NCBI GenBank assembly: GCA_002430605.1
Contig: DJBY01000070.1
Location: 1 to 16,374 of the forward strand
Length of the DNA: 16,374 nucleotides
Reading direction: 5' to 3'
From: Opitutia bacterium UBA5964
Lineage (GTDB): Bacteria > Verrucomicrobiota > Verrucomicrobiia > Opitutales > Coraliomargaritaceae
Part shown: positions 7,704 through 15,994 of the stretch, piece by piece
Layout of the letters: the number at the start of each line of letters is the position of its first letter
How positions within the stretch are numbered: position 1 is the first letter of the stretch
The notes under the pieces: generated by a model
The model's database searches: none
The model's input: only the letters and a program-made list of their open reading frames with translations
What the model was told of the DNA's origin: nothing
Made by a program: the position numbers and the translations under genes

Positions 7704-7778
7704 CGTGGAAGCGACACTCCTGTCGCTTTGCTCTGTGCTCAGCTGCGGTAATTCAAGCACAGGAGTGTCGCTTCCACG
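7704..7778. repeat. REP-like palindromic unit 1 (BIME-like)
   Basis: A perfect 20-bp inverted repeat: CGTGGAAGCGACACTCCTGT at 7704-7723 and its reverse complement at 7759-7778. The left arm continues into its own hairpin, AAGCGACA (7709-7716), loop CTCC, TGTCGCTT (7721-7728). The right arm carries only the head and first half-stem. The architecture is therefore a full palindrome with a GTGG head facing an inverted truncated copy, as in REP pairs. It starts 50 bp after the exonuclease stop in a convergent gap, where such elements usually sit and may act as a transcript end. Confidence 0.8.
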
Positions 7779-7851
7779 GAGAAAAATATAATTTTGTGTA
7801 AATTACTTAACTTAGTTAGACAGACTGGTCGCGCAGACCGCCCTTCATTAG

Positions 7852-7943
7852 GAGTCTGTTGCAATATCGCAGGCATCCTCACCAGCAAGCAGGTGAAGCC
7901 ATTTAGCATGCTGGTGCGATGCCTCGTTTCGGTTATAAGACTC
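7852..7943. repeat. Nested inverted repeat unit 2
   Basis: GAGTCT (7852-7857) pairs with AGACTC (7938-7943). Inside, GGCATC (7872-7877) pairs with GATGCC (7918-7923), and CACCAGCA (7880-7887) pairs with TGCTGGTG (7909-7916), with small mismatched gaps between the blocks. The left arm again holds its own imperfect hairpin, TCACCAGC then GCAGGTGA (7879-7896). Arm sequences differ from the neighbouring units, so it is a separate family. It could be a small non-autonomous element, but I see no target-site duplication. Confidence 0.6.
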
Positions 7944-7947
7944 AATA

Positions 7948-8055
7948 TGGAGGGACGCCGACCTCGGCGTCCGAGCGGATGGTAAGTCCGCATTCATTGC
8001 TGACTCTAGCAGCGTGCTAACTCTGACTCGGGACACGGGGGACGGCGTCCCTCCA
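7948..8055. repeat. REP-like palindromic unit 3 (BIME-like)
   Basis: TGGAGGGACGCCG (7948-7960) and CGGCGTCCCTCCA (8043-8055) form a perfect 13-bp inverted repeat. The left arm also makes a perfect 9-bp hairpin, GGACGCCGA (7953-7961), loop CC, TCGGCGTCC (7964-7972). As in unit 1, a full TGG-headed palindrome faces an inverted half copy. Between the arms is a small hairpin, GCGGA with TCCGC. A chance frame through the unit reads MEGRRPRRP, a phrase I associate from memory with spurious ORFs in Verrucomicrobia genomes, which suggests a dispersed repeat. Confidence 0.75.
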
Positions 8056-8095
8056 CTTCAACAAACAAGAGATACCACTATCGTATGTTTTGAGA

Positions 8096-8117
8096 CGAGC
8101 GTCACGCTCGCACCACA
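8096..8117. repeat. REP-like hairpin unit 4
   Basis: CGAGCG (8096-8101), TCA, CGCTCG (8105-8110) forms a tight hairpin. Read on the minus strand it is preceded by GTGGTG, giving the same head-plus-palindrome order as units 1 and 3 but in opposite orientation. It lies just beyond the terminator of the minus-strand gene. It is short, so the REP assignment is by analogy. Confidence 0.5.
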
Positions 8118-8126
8118 TTCAGACAC

Positions 8127-8171
8127 AAAAAACGGGCATCCGGCCGAGCTTTAACGCTCACCAAATGCCCG
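8127..8171 (-). terminator. Intrinsic terminator of the Arg/Gly-rich protein gene
   Basis: Read on the minus strand, CGGGCAT (8171-8165) pairs with ATGCCCG (8139-8133), followed by six T (8132-8127). The loop contains a further small stem, GAGC with GCTC (8159-8156 and 8149-8146). It begins 17 bases past the TAG stop of the gene ending at 8188. Confidence 0.8.
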
Positions 8172-8187
8172 CAAATTTTAACAGTGA

Positions 8188-10239
8188 CTACGCTTTTGAC
8201 TCCGCTTCGTCGGTTGCCTCTGTTGCAGAAGCTTCGACTTCGGCAACTTCGGGCTTTTCTTCAACCATTTCAGGAGCGGCTTGAGCAACTGACTCAACAG
8301 CCTTCGCATCTGCTACAACTGGAGTTCCCTCAGCTGCCACTTCGACCTTTGGCTCAGCTTCTGCGACTTCAGTGACGACCAGAGTTTCCTCGGCTGCAAC
8401 TGCTTCAGGAGCGGCTGGAGTGTCTTCCACGACTACTTCGGCTTGCGGCTCTGATTTTGCCACTTCGGCTTTGGGCTCGGCGCTTACTTCAGTTACGGCA
8501 ACTGCTTCTGCAACGGCGGCCACTTCAGCCGTCGGCTCTGCTTTTACTGCTTCGGCTTGCGGCTTTTTCGGAGCAGGCTTCTTCGCTTCCTTCGGTTTTG
8601 CTTCCGGCATCGGCGGTGCTGCAAACAGACGACCATCGCCGTACTCGGTGACGTAGCCTTCGACGATCAACCAACGCAAATCACGCATGAGCTGATTCAG
8701 GCGCTTCTGCTCGTCTTCGCTGAGTTCAACCGTTGCCATCGCTTCAGTCGAGGCAGTCGCATCTGGCGCAGGTGCAGGAGCCTCGACGGCTTGCACGGCA
8801 GGCGCTTCGGCACTGCCTTCGTCTGCCGCAGCAGCTTCGGCAGCTTCGGCAGCAGCAAGTTTGGCAGCCTCAACAACCGCGGCTGCAGCGGCGATTTCGG
8901 CCTCGGTCATTTCGAGTTTGGCGGGTTGCTGTTTCTCCGTATCAATATCAATATACAGTTTAGGCAATTTAGAGGCAGGCGTGTTTGGATGCTTCTCAAC
9001 AAATTCGATCAGCCCCTGAATGGAAGGCGTGAAGACTGTCTTGCTGTCGCGGAATTTACGTTTCACCGCACACACAAAGGAGACGCCTTTTGAGCCCTTT
9101 TTATAGACGGCAAACTTATGACGACGTAGGCGACCGCGAATGTTGTTCGCAGAATCAAGCGGGAAATGAAGCTGCTGCTCAACATACGCTTCGACTGAAC
9201 GACGAATATCGCCCTTTGCGAGGCGCTCAATGTCGCGCCCAGCAAAACGGATAGTCTCGCCGGAGCTGACGATCTTGTCTTTACGATGCTGCAACAGGAA
9301 GAAACGCACCGATTCAAGCGATTCAAGCGACTCAGGTTCACCTTCTTGGCGTTCCTTAAGTATATAACGCGCACCCTTTTTCATCGACTCCACCCATGCA
9401 TCAATCGACTCCTGCTCCTTCACTGTCTCAACCTTCGAAACAAAACGATCGAAGGACATACCTGTGATTTTCGCCGCGTAGTGGCGCTTCAACGTCTCTT
9501 GATAGAGGTGGTAATTTGGCGGTCCGAGTAAGTCACCTGTCACGGAGCAGCGATTGACCATCTGAAAATTGCCCTTCGGTGCTTCGATTTCGATCTCTTC
9601 CATGTCGAAGAATAGATCGAGATGGTTGCCCAATACATGATTGATCGCAGCTTCCTCGGTCTCGAAAGGCAAATGCCCAGGGACGGCGAAGAACAGCGGT
9701 GCCGGCTTCTCGCCAGCTTTCGCCTTGTTTTCAACCACTACAACGTAGCGCTCTGGTTTATCCAGCAAGAGATGCGCGATCTCGAAAAGTTGATAAGTGC
9801 GAACAGTTGCTCGCAGGCGCTTGACCAATGCCTCGAAGGCTTCGTCTTGCGGATAAATGTCCACCTTCACGGTCGGATTAAACACCGCTTGCTCTGGACG
9901 ACCCTCACCACGACGATCATCTCGACGGCGACCTTCACCGCCACCCTGTGGGCGACCTTCACCCTGCGGGCGACCTGGGCCGTCACCTTGAGGACGACCT
10001 CCAGCGCTAGGACCGCTCGGACGTGCGCCGCCACTGGGGCCACGACGATCGCGAGAGCCACCACCGCCCGAGCGCTTACCCTTGCCGCGCGAATCTCCAC
10101 GAGATTCAAACTGCTTCAACGATGGGCGCTTCGCGTTCTCGTCTGCCCATGAAGGACCAAAATCGAGACCGGAAAGTGTATTAAGATCGAGTGCTTTTTT
10201 AGAGGACTCTTGAGGTTTATCTGCTGGTTTTTCAGCCAT
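8188..10239 (-). CDS. Unknown 683-residue protein: Arg/Gly-rich N-terminal region, folded core, Ala/Glu-rich tail
   Basis: I chose the ATG at 10239 (MAEKPADKPQ); the frame is open to 10329 but only through promoter-like sequence. Residues 1-46 are polar. Residues 47-116 are Arg/Gly/Pro-rich with tandem GRPQGxG repeats (81-87, 89-95, 95-101), typical of nucleic-acid-binding disordered regions. Residues about 118-435 are an unrecognised folded core. It contains VDIYPQDEAFEALVKRLRAT, VNRCSVTGDLLGPPNYHLYQ and a basic stretch NIRGRLRRHKFAVYKKGSKG (366-385). Residues 445-500 are poly-Ala-like. Residues 505-545 (DLRWLIVEGYVTEYGDGRLF) look like a second small ordered unit. Residues 546-683 are low-complexity Ala/Glu/Val/Pro with loose TEV-AEPK-EV repeats. 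No signal peptide. The composition suggests a cytosolic RNA- or ribosome-associated protein, which is inference only. It has its own terminator. Confidence 0.85.
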   Translation of the reverse strand: MAEKPADKPQESSKKALDLNTLSGLDFGPSWADENAKRPSLKQFESRGDSRGKGKRSGGGGSRDRRGPSGGARPSGPSAGGRPQGDGPGRPQGEGRPQGGGEGRRRDDRRGEGRPEQAVFNPTVKVDIYPQDEAFEALVKRLRATVRTYQLFEIAHLLLDKPERYVVVVENKAKAGEKPAPLFFAVPGHLPFETEEAAINHVLGNHLDLFFDMEEIEIEAPKGNFQMVNRCSVTGDLLGPPNYHLYQETLKRHYAAKITGMSFDRFVSKVETVKEQESIDAWVESMKKGARYILKERQEGEPESLESLESVRFFLLQHRKDKIVSSGETIRFAGRDIERLAKGDIRRSVEAYVEQQLHFPLDSANNIRGRLRRHKFAVYKKGSKGVSFVCAVKRKFRDSKTVFTPSIQGLIEFVEKHPNTPASKLPKLYIDIDTEKQQPAKLEMTEAEIAAAAAVVEAAKLAAAEAAEAAAADEGSAEAPAVQAVEAPAPAPDATASTEAMATVELSEDEQKRLNQLMRDLRWLIVEGYVTEYGDGRLFAAPPMPEAKPKEAKKPAPKKPQAEAVKAEPTAEVAAVAEAVAVTEVSAEPKAEVAKSEPQAEVVVEDTPAAPEAVAAEETLVVTEVAEAEPKVEVAAEGTPVVADAKAVESVAQAAPEMVEEKPEVAEVEASATEATDEAESKA

Positions 10240-10331
10240 AGCGTTATCTGGGGAACGAGCCGAAAAAAACGGCCACGTGGATCTAGTTAGTAAGGTGGGA
10301 TAATGTGGTAAGGGAAAGAATCTCAACATTC

Positions 10332-10353
10332 AAGCCTGCGAGCAGGCTTTTTT
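10332..10353 (+). terminator. Orphan plus-strand intrinsic terminator
   Basis: AAGCCTG (10332-10338), loop CGAG, CAGGCTT (10343-10349), with the last two T belonging to a run of six (10348-10353). This is a textbook terminator for plus-strand transcription, but no plus-strand gene lies upstream within 2 kb. It sits 93 bp upstream of the start of the minus-strand 683-residue gene. It may end an antisense or small RNA, or insulate the tRNA. Confidence 0.6.
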
Positions 10354-10383
10354 GAACTAATTTCTATTTTTTGAAAAATTTGG

Positions 10384-10411
10384 TTGATCTCTTAAAAATC
10401 TCACCTATCAC
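10384..10411 (+). promoter_or_regulatory. Candidate tRNA-Leu promoter
   Basis: TTGATC (10384-10389), a 16-base spacer and TATCAC (10406-10411) match sigma70 boxes at four positions each. The start would fall near 10418, about 29 bases before the mature tRNA. Position is right; match quality is modest. Confidence 0.3.
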
Positions 10412-10446
10412 CTTCCAACTTCACCGCGTGCAAGCGCAGTAAATTC

Positions 10447-10530
10447 GGTCGAATGGTGGAATGGCAGACACGCGAGTTTAAGGGACTCGTGCCTTCGGGC
10501 GTGGGGGTTCAAGTCCCCCTTCGACCACCA
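10447..10530 (+). tRNA. tRNA-Leu (anticodon AAG)
   Basis: Complete class II tRNA of 84 bases including the encoded CCA (10528-10530). Acceptor stem GGTCGAA (10447-10453) pairs perfectly with TTCGACC (10520-10526); the discriminator is A (10527). The short D-stem GTG/CAC follows. The anticodon stem is CGAGT (10473-10477) with ACTCG (10485-10489). The 7-base loop TTAAGGG gives anticodon AAG at 10480-10482. The long variable arm TGCCTTCGGGCGT has a TTCG loop. The T-arm is GGGGG, TTCAAGT, CCCCC. A at position 34 must normally be deaminated to inosine, giving IAG, which reads CUU, CUC and CUA. Bacteria usually carry GAG here, so this anticodon is notable. CTC is the commonest leucine codon in the part of the topoisomerase gene I counted. 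Confidence 0.97.
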
Positions 10531-10536
10531 CTTTTA

Positions 10537-10564
10537 AAGCCGAGCTTAAGCGCTCGGTTTTTTT
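10537..10564 (+). terminator. tRNA-Leu intrinsic terminator
   Basis: CCGAGC (10540-10545), loop TTAAGC, GCTCGG (10552-10557), then seven T (10558-10564), preceded by an A-run. It begins right after the tRNA CCA end, so the tRNA is a single-gene transcript. Confidence 0.85.
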
Positions 10565-10676
10565 ATGTGTATTGCTGCGATCCCACAATGGGACTTTTAC
10601 CGGCGCTGGTCTGGTCTTTCACTTTGTCAAATCCGGTCTTGTCGTGCTTTCGCACTCTGAACAACGTTCATCGGCT

Positions 10677-11084
10677 ATGCCTAAACCGAAAAAATGGACC
10701 GTAGCCGACTTTGAAGTGAAAGCCTCCAGCATCAAAGGCGCTGGACAAGGCTTATTTGCCAAGGTCCGCCTCGAACCCGAGGATACCATAGGTTATTATA
10801 CCGGCGAGGTGATCACCTCGGACGAATTTCATCATCCCGAGCGACCCTTCTCAGCCTATGTATTATGGGTGTGTCACTCACACATCATCGTCGGCGAAGG
10901 CCCGAAGGCCAATTACACGCGCTTCATCAATCATAGCGACGCACCGAATGCCTTTCTAACCGTCTCTTCCAGATGGAAGAGCGCTCGCTTCGAAGCCCTA
11001 TGCGTGATTGAGCCTGGGGAAGAGATTGTCTTCGACTACGGCGAAGATTATTGGGAAAAGGATGAGTTGCTGATTGAAGATTGA
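10677..11084 (+). CDS. Small SET-domain protein (lysine methyltransferase-like)
   Basis: 135 residues from the ATG at 10677. The frame is open further upstream, but those codons overlap the region just after the tRNA terminator and have no family character. It consists almost entirely of a SET domain. The SAM-binding GAGQGLFA is at 21-28, then YYTGEVI at 40-46. The pseudoknot motif NHSDAPN (85-91) and the C-terminal GEEIVFDYGEDYW (114-126) follow, with Tyr121 the likely catalytic-site tyrosine. No pre-SET or post-SET cysteine clusters are present. SET proteins transfer methyl groups from SAM to lysine; the target here is unknown, perhaps a ribosomal or DNA-binding protein. Stand-alone SET proteins of this size are seen in several bacterial groups. 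It is separated by 185 bp from the ATPase gene, so it is probably transcribed alone. Confidence 0.9.
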   Translation: MPKPKKWTVADFEVKASSIKGAGQGLFAKVRLEPEDTIGYYTGEVITSDEFHHPERPFSAYVLWVCHSHIIVGEGPKANYTRFINHSDAPNAFLTVSSRWKSARFEALCVIEPGEEIVFDYGEDYWEKDELLIED

Positions 11085-11269
11085 TAGTCGATACTGCCTG
11101 CAACTTATTCTTTTTAATATTAATTCAACTCTATTAGATTTTCAGCGTTTCAGTGCTTCCTTCAATTACCCAAAGGGCATCCACGTCACTCACCCCTTCC
11201 AGGCAAATCGTTCCGATTCATCGTCTCCGCACACCTCGCGCTCCGTCAACTTTTTAGTATTTTCCCAAA

Positions 11270-12961
<1,692 letters not shown>

Positions 12962-12971
12962 GCAACCTGAG

Positions 12972-13082
12972 GTGATATCACTAAACGTTCATTCAGTTGA
13001 ATCACGGCAGGAGCAGTCGCCTTAAGATGCGTCCATGTAAGTCGCGAGAGCGAAGTTTTAAGCGGTATCATCGTGATCGCTT
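12972..13082. repeat. Palindromes between the ATPase and the DUF3450 operon
   Basis: The 240-bp gap 12962-13201 has no gene. It holds a perfect 10-bp palindrome, GTGATATCAC (12972-12981), 10 bases after the ATPase stop. It also holds TCGC-GAGA-GCGA (13042-13053) and the hairpin AAGCG (13060-13064) with CGCTT (13078-13082), extended inside by ATCA/TGAT. None has a T-run, so I see no intrinsic terminator for the ATPase gene. Some of these may be further dispersed-repeat material. Confidence 0.4.
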
Positions 13083-13112
13083 ACATACGAGCGCCGACTG
13101 GGGCACGCAACC

Positions 13113-13142
13113 TTACCACTAGCATCTCACACCCGATACAAT
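13113..13142 (+). promoter_or_regulatory. Candidate promoter of the DUF3450-ExbB-ExbB-ExbD operon
   Basis: TTACCA (13113-13118), an 18-base spacer and TACAAT (13137-13142); the -10 box matches five of six consensus bases. The predicted start near 13149 leaves a leader of about 53 bases before the ATG at 13202. It is the best -35/-10 pair I see in the gap. I see no operator such as a Fur box overlapping it. Confidence 0.4.
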
Positions 13143-13201
13143 TATTAGACTCGGAAAACATTGAACTGCCATCGCAGCCAACATTTTGCCATAAGCACAT
13201 C

Positions 13202-13963
13202 ATGAAAACCAAACTCCTATTCAGAGTCGCTCTCGGAGCCTGCCTCTCGACGCTCTACCTGAATGCACAAACCAACTTAGAATCGACACGCGACGTGCTC
13301 GACCAATGGGTGCAGACCAAGCAAATCACCTCCAAGGAAAAAAGTGATTGGCGGCTGGAGCAATCCATCCTATCGGACACTCTGAAGCTCCTCAGTAGCG
13401 AGCTGACGCGTCTCGACACCTCACTCGAAGACCTCAAAGACTCTGCTACTGCGGCCGACGAAGACCGCAGCAAGTTGACCGCACGGAAAGAAGAGATCGC
13501 AGAAGCCTCTGCGGTGGTCGAAGGCAGCATCAACGCACTCGAAACACAGATTAAGCGAGTGGTTAAGACCCTCCCCGCGCCATTAGTCGATCGAATCAAG
13601 CCATTGATCCGTCGCCTGCCGGAAGATTCCGCCAATACCAAACTCTCGCTCGGCGAACGGGTGCAAAACATCGTCGGCATCCTCAGCCAAGCCGACAAGT
13701 TCAACGCCACCCTCACCCAGACCAGTGAATCCCGCGAACTCAACAGCGGCAAAGTCGTCGAGGTGCGCACCCTTTACTGGGGACTGGCAATGGCCTACTA
13801 CGTCGATGCCGCAGGTAAATATGCTGGCATCGGATTCCCCGGGAAAGATGGCTGGGAATGGCCACAAATCGAAGGTGCCGGCCCACAAATCAAACAGCTC
13901 TTGGCGGTCTATGAAGGCAGCGAAGAGATTCAGTTTGTCGAAGTCCCCGCCCGCATCAACTAA
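13202..13963 (+). CDS. DUF3450-family periplasmic coiled-coil protein
   Basis: 253 residues from the ATG at 13202. The frame is open from an upstream ATG at 13073, but only the downstream start puts the signal peptide MKTKLLFRVALGACLSTLYLNAQ at the N-terminus, with cleavage near residues 22-23. Residues about 45-120 are heptad-rich and should form a long coiled coil. The conserved C-terminal part includes LPAPLVDRIKPLIRRLP (124-140), GERVQNIVGIL (151-161) and VVEVRTLYWGLAMAYYVDA (185-203), then GWEWPQI (217-223). These match my memory of the DUF3450 family, which is encoded in front of TtpC/ExbB/ExbD genes in Gram-negative bacteria. It is thought to be a periplasmic accessory of that TonB-type motor. 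It is the first gene of the operon; the next begins 23 bp downstream. Biochemical role unproven. Confidence 0.88.
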   Translation: MKTKLLFRVALGACLSTLYLNAQTNLESTRDVLDQWVQTKQITSKEKSDWRLEQSILSDTLKLLSSELTRLDTSLEDLKDSATAADEDRSKLTARKEEIAEASAVVEGSINALETQIKRVVKTLPAPLVDRIKPLIRRLPEDSANTKLSLGERVQNIVGILSQADKFNATLTQTSESRELNSGKVVEVRTLYWGLAMAYYVDAAGKYAGIGFPGKDGWEWPQIEGAGPQIKQLLAVYEGSEEIQFVEVPARIN

Positions 13964-13986
13964 AGCCCTTTTATTCAGCGATCAAC

Positions 13987-15390
13987 ATGCAAGCCATATC
14001 CAAAACGCTCCTCGCTCTCGCACTACTCGCCCTAGCTTGGCCATGTAGTGCACAGGCGCAAACGTTTGACGCCGCCAGCAACCAAGCCGACGCCGATCTA
14101 AAAGCCGCGCTCAGCGAACTTTCCACGGTGCGCGATGCCATCGCCGCCGAGAAAATTCCGCTGATCAGCGAGGTCTCGACTCTCGAAGATCAGGTTCGCC
14201 TGAAGAGCGACGAGCTCAATCGCCTACGTCGCATGCGCGACAACAGCGACTTCGGTCTCAACCGTCTGCGCGAACAAGTCGAAGCCATTCAAGCGCAAAA
14301 CGAATACGCTGGCAGCCTGCTCGATGAGTTTGTGCGCTCCTTTGAGACACGCATCGACTATAGTGAGACGCAGCTCTACGCAGCAACCGCCGAAGAAGCA
14401 CGCCTGGCACTCGACGATTCCAACATGTCCACCACCGAGCGATTTGAGAAACAAATCGATGTGATCGGCGTCGCTTTGAATCGTCTAGAGCAACTCGTCG
14501 GCGGCTACACCTTTGAGGGCCGCGCGCTCGCACCCACTGGTGAAATCGAAGAAGGCACTTTTGCCGCATTTGGGCCGACCGTCTATTTCGCGTCCAAGCA
14601 ATCTGAGCTCACTGGCGTGACTTTTAACAAGCTCAACGCTGCCGAAGCCGCCATCGCAGTGCCAGGCGATTTCTCCATCGGCATTCGTCAACTCATCGAG
14701 AGCGGCGAAGGTCAAATCCCAGCCGATGCCACTCTCGGTAAAGCACTCAAGATTCAAGCAAGCAACGATAGCATTGTAGAGCACTTAGCCAAAGGTGGCA
14801 GCGTCGGCGTCGTCATCATCGGCTTAGGCATCGTTTGCTTACTGCTCGGTCTGTTTAAACTTTACGAAGTGCTCTCGTTTAAAACGCCTCAGCCAGAAGA
14901 CGTGCAGCATGTGCTCACTCATCTCGCAAACGGCGATTTAGCCAATGCAAGAACAGCAGCCGCGCTCAACTCCGGAGCAGGCGGCGTGCTCTTGCTAACC
15001 GGCGTCGAGCATGCCGACGAAAAGCGCGGTACGCTCGAGGAGATTCTCTACGAAAAAATCCTCGCGGCACGTCCGAAGCTGGAACGCTTCCTGCCCTTCA
15101 TCGCACTCACCGCAGCCGCCGCACCACTACTCGGCCTACTCGGCACCGTTACTGGTATGATCAAGACCTTCAACCTGATCACCATTTTCGGCACCGGCGA
15201 TGCCAAGAGCCTCTCATCGGGCATCTCCGAAGCACTCGTCACCACCGAGCTCGGCCTGATCGTCGCCATTCCGGCATTGATCCTACACGGACTTCTCGCA
15301 CGCATGGCTCGCCAAAAGATCGGTGACATGGAGCAAACCGCAGTCGGCTTCATCAATGGCGTCGTCGCCTCCAAGCACAACGAAAAGTAA
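13987..15390 (+). CDS. MotA/TolQ/ExbB-family channel protein with large periplasmic extension (TtpC-like)
   Basis: 467 residues. A signal peptide (1-24, ending CSAQAQ) precedes a long helical, coiled-coil-prone periplasmic domain. SELSTVRDAIAAEKIPLISEVSTLEDQV and following heptads cover about 43-110. A mixed region reaches residue 265. Three membrane segments follow at about 272-294, 368-391 and 413-437. The second contains the ExbB/TolQ signature APLLGLLGTVTGMIKTF (379-395) and the third follows GISEALVTTELGLIVAIPAL (412-431). The ExbB-like core with a long N-terminal extension corresponds to TtpC of Vibrio TonB2 systems, which is needed in addition to ExbB, ExbD and TonB. It should use proton motive force to energise outer-membrane transport. 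It follows the DUF3450 gene by 23 bp and precedes exbB by 19 bp. No Shine-Dalgarno site. Confidence 0.92.
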   Translation: MQAISKTLLALALLALAWPCSAQAQTFDAASNQADADLKAALSELSTVRDAIAAEKIPLISEVSTLEDQVRLKSDELNRLRRMRDNSDFGLNRLREQVEAIQAQNEYAGSLLDEFVRSFETRIDYSETQLYAATAEEARLALDDSNMSTTERFEKQIDVIGVALNRLEQLVGGYTFEGRALAPTGEIEEGTFAAFGPTVYFASKQSELTGVTFNKLNAAEAAIAVPGDFSIGIRQLIESGEGQIPADATLGKALKIQASNDSIVEHLAKGGSVGVVIIGLGIVCLLLGLFKLYEVLSFKTPQPEDVQHVLTHLANGDLANARTAAALNSGAGGVLLLTGVEHADEKRGTLEEILYEKILAARPKLERFLPFIALTAAAAPLLGLLGTVTGMIKTFNLITIFGTGDAKSLSSGISEALVTTELGLIVAIPALILHGLLARMARQKIGDMEQTAVGFINGVVASKHNEK

Positions 15391-15409
15391 GCGTTAATTG
15401 GGTTCTTTA

Positions 15410-15994
15410 ATGTTCGATAAAATCATAGGTATTTGGCTAAGTGGCGGTTGGGTAATGATCCCACTGGCACTGCTTGCCGTGTTCATTTACTCAACTGGCA
15501 TCCAGCTATTACTCTTTCTACGTAAAGGTAATATTCAGCTCGGTCACGAAAGTGAATGGGTTGGCTGGATCTGCGACCCTTCCCAAGCCAAAGGTCGCGC
15601 GGGCGAAATCATTCGCTACACACAAGAAAACATCTCCGAGTCCAAACACGTGCGCAACCGCTTCGAAGAAGTGCGCCAAAGTATGCTGCACACCATCGAA
15701 CGACGTATGACGTTTCTGAATACACTGGTCGCCGCTGCACCACTGATGGGGCTGCTCGGCACCGTCATCGGCATGCTCGGCACCTTCGCCGCGATCTCCA
15801 GCGGCGGCGGCGCCGAAACCGCAGCCATGGTCGCCGCCGGCATATCCGAAGCACTCATCACCACCCAAACCGGGCTCTTTATCGCCCTGCCTGGCATCTT
15901 CCTCGTCCTCATCATACGCCGCCGTAAGCACGCAGTCGAAGCCGCCCTCGCCCGCATCGAAGCCCTAAGCTTAACAAGGTTAAAACTAGATTAA
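15410..15994 (+). CDS. exbB: ExbB proton-channel subunit
   Basis: 194 residues, inner membrane. The start is the ATG at 15410 (MFDKIIGIWLSGGWVMIPLA); an in-frame TTG 12 bases upstream is less likely. Three membrane segments lie at about 13-37, 104-128 and 148-170. The MotA/TolQ/ExbB signature is APLMGLLGTVIGMLGTF (110-126), followed by GISEALITTQTGLFIALPGI (144-163). The pore-lining threonines of the family fall in these segments. With ExbD it forms the proton-driven stator complex that energises TonB-type transport. The length is close to that of short ExbB proteins. It lies 19 bp after the TtpC-like gene, so it is co-transcribed. It shares the channel core with its larger neighbour, so the pair probably arose by duplication. 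Start context TTCTTTA without a Shine-Dalgarno site. Confidence 0.94.
   Translation: MFDKIIGIWLSGGWVMIPLALLAVFIYSTGIQLLLFLRKGNIQLGHESEWVGWICDPSQAKGRAGEIIRYTQENISESKHVRNRFEEVRQSMLHTIERRMTFLNTLVAAAPLMGLLGTVIGMLGTFAAISSGGGAETAAMVAAGISEALITTQTGLFIALPGIFLVLIIRRRKHAVEAALARIEALSLTRLKLD

Noticed and set aside
7794..7985. 63-codon frame ending MEGRRPRRPSGW
   Set aside because: It runs through two palindromic repeat units; the peptide is a by-product of the repeats.
7700..8120. CRISPR array
   Set aside because: The repeats are palindromes of different sequence and spacing, with no regular repeat-spacer pattern and no cas genes.
9622..10152. 176-codon plus-strand frame opposite the Arg/Gly-rich region
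   Set aside because: Its Thr/Ala-rich translation results from the low-complexity GC-rich codons of the minus-strand gene.
10447..11084. Genomic island or integration site at the tRNA gene
   Set aside because: There is no integrase, no repeat of the tRNA 3' end downstream in the window, and base composition does not shift.
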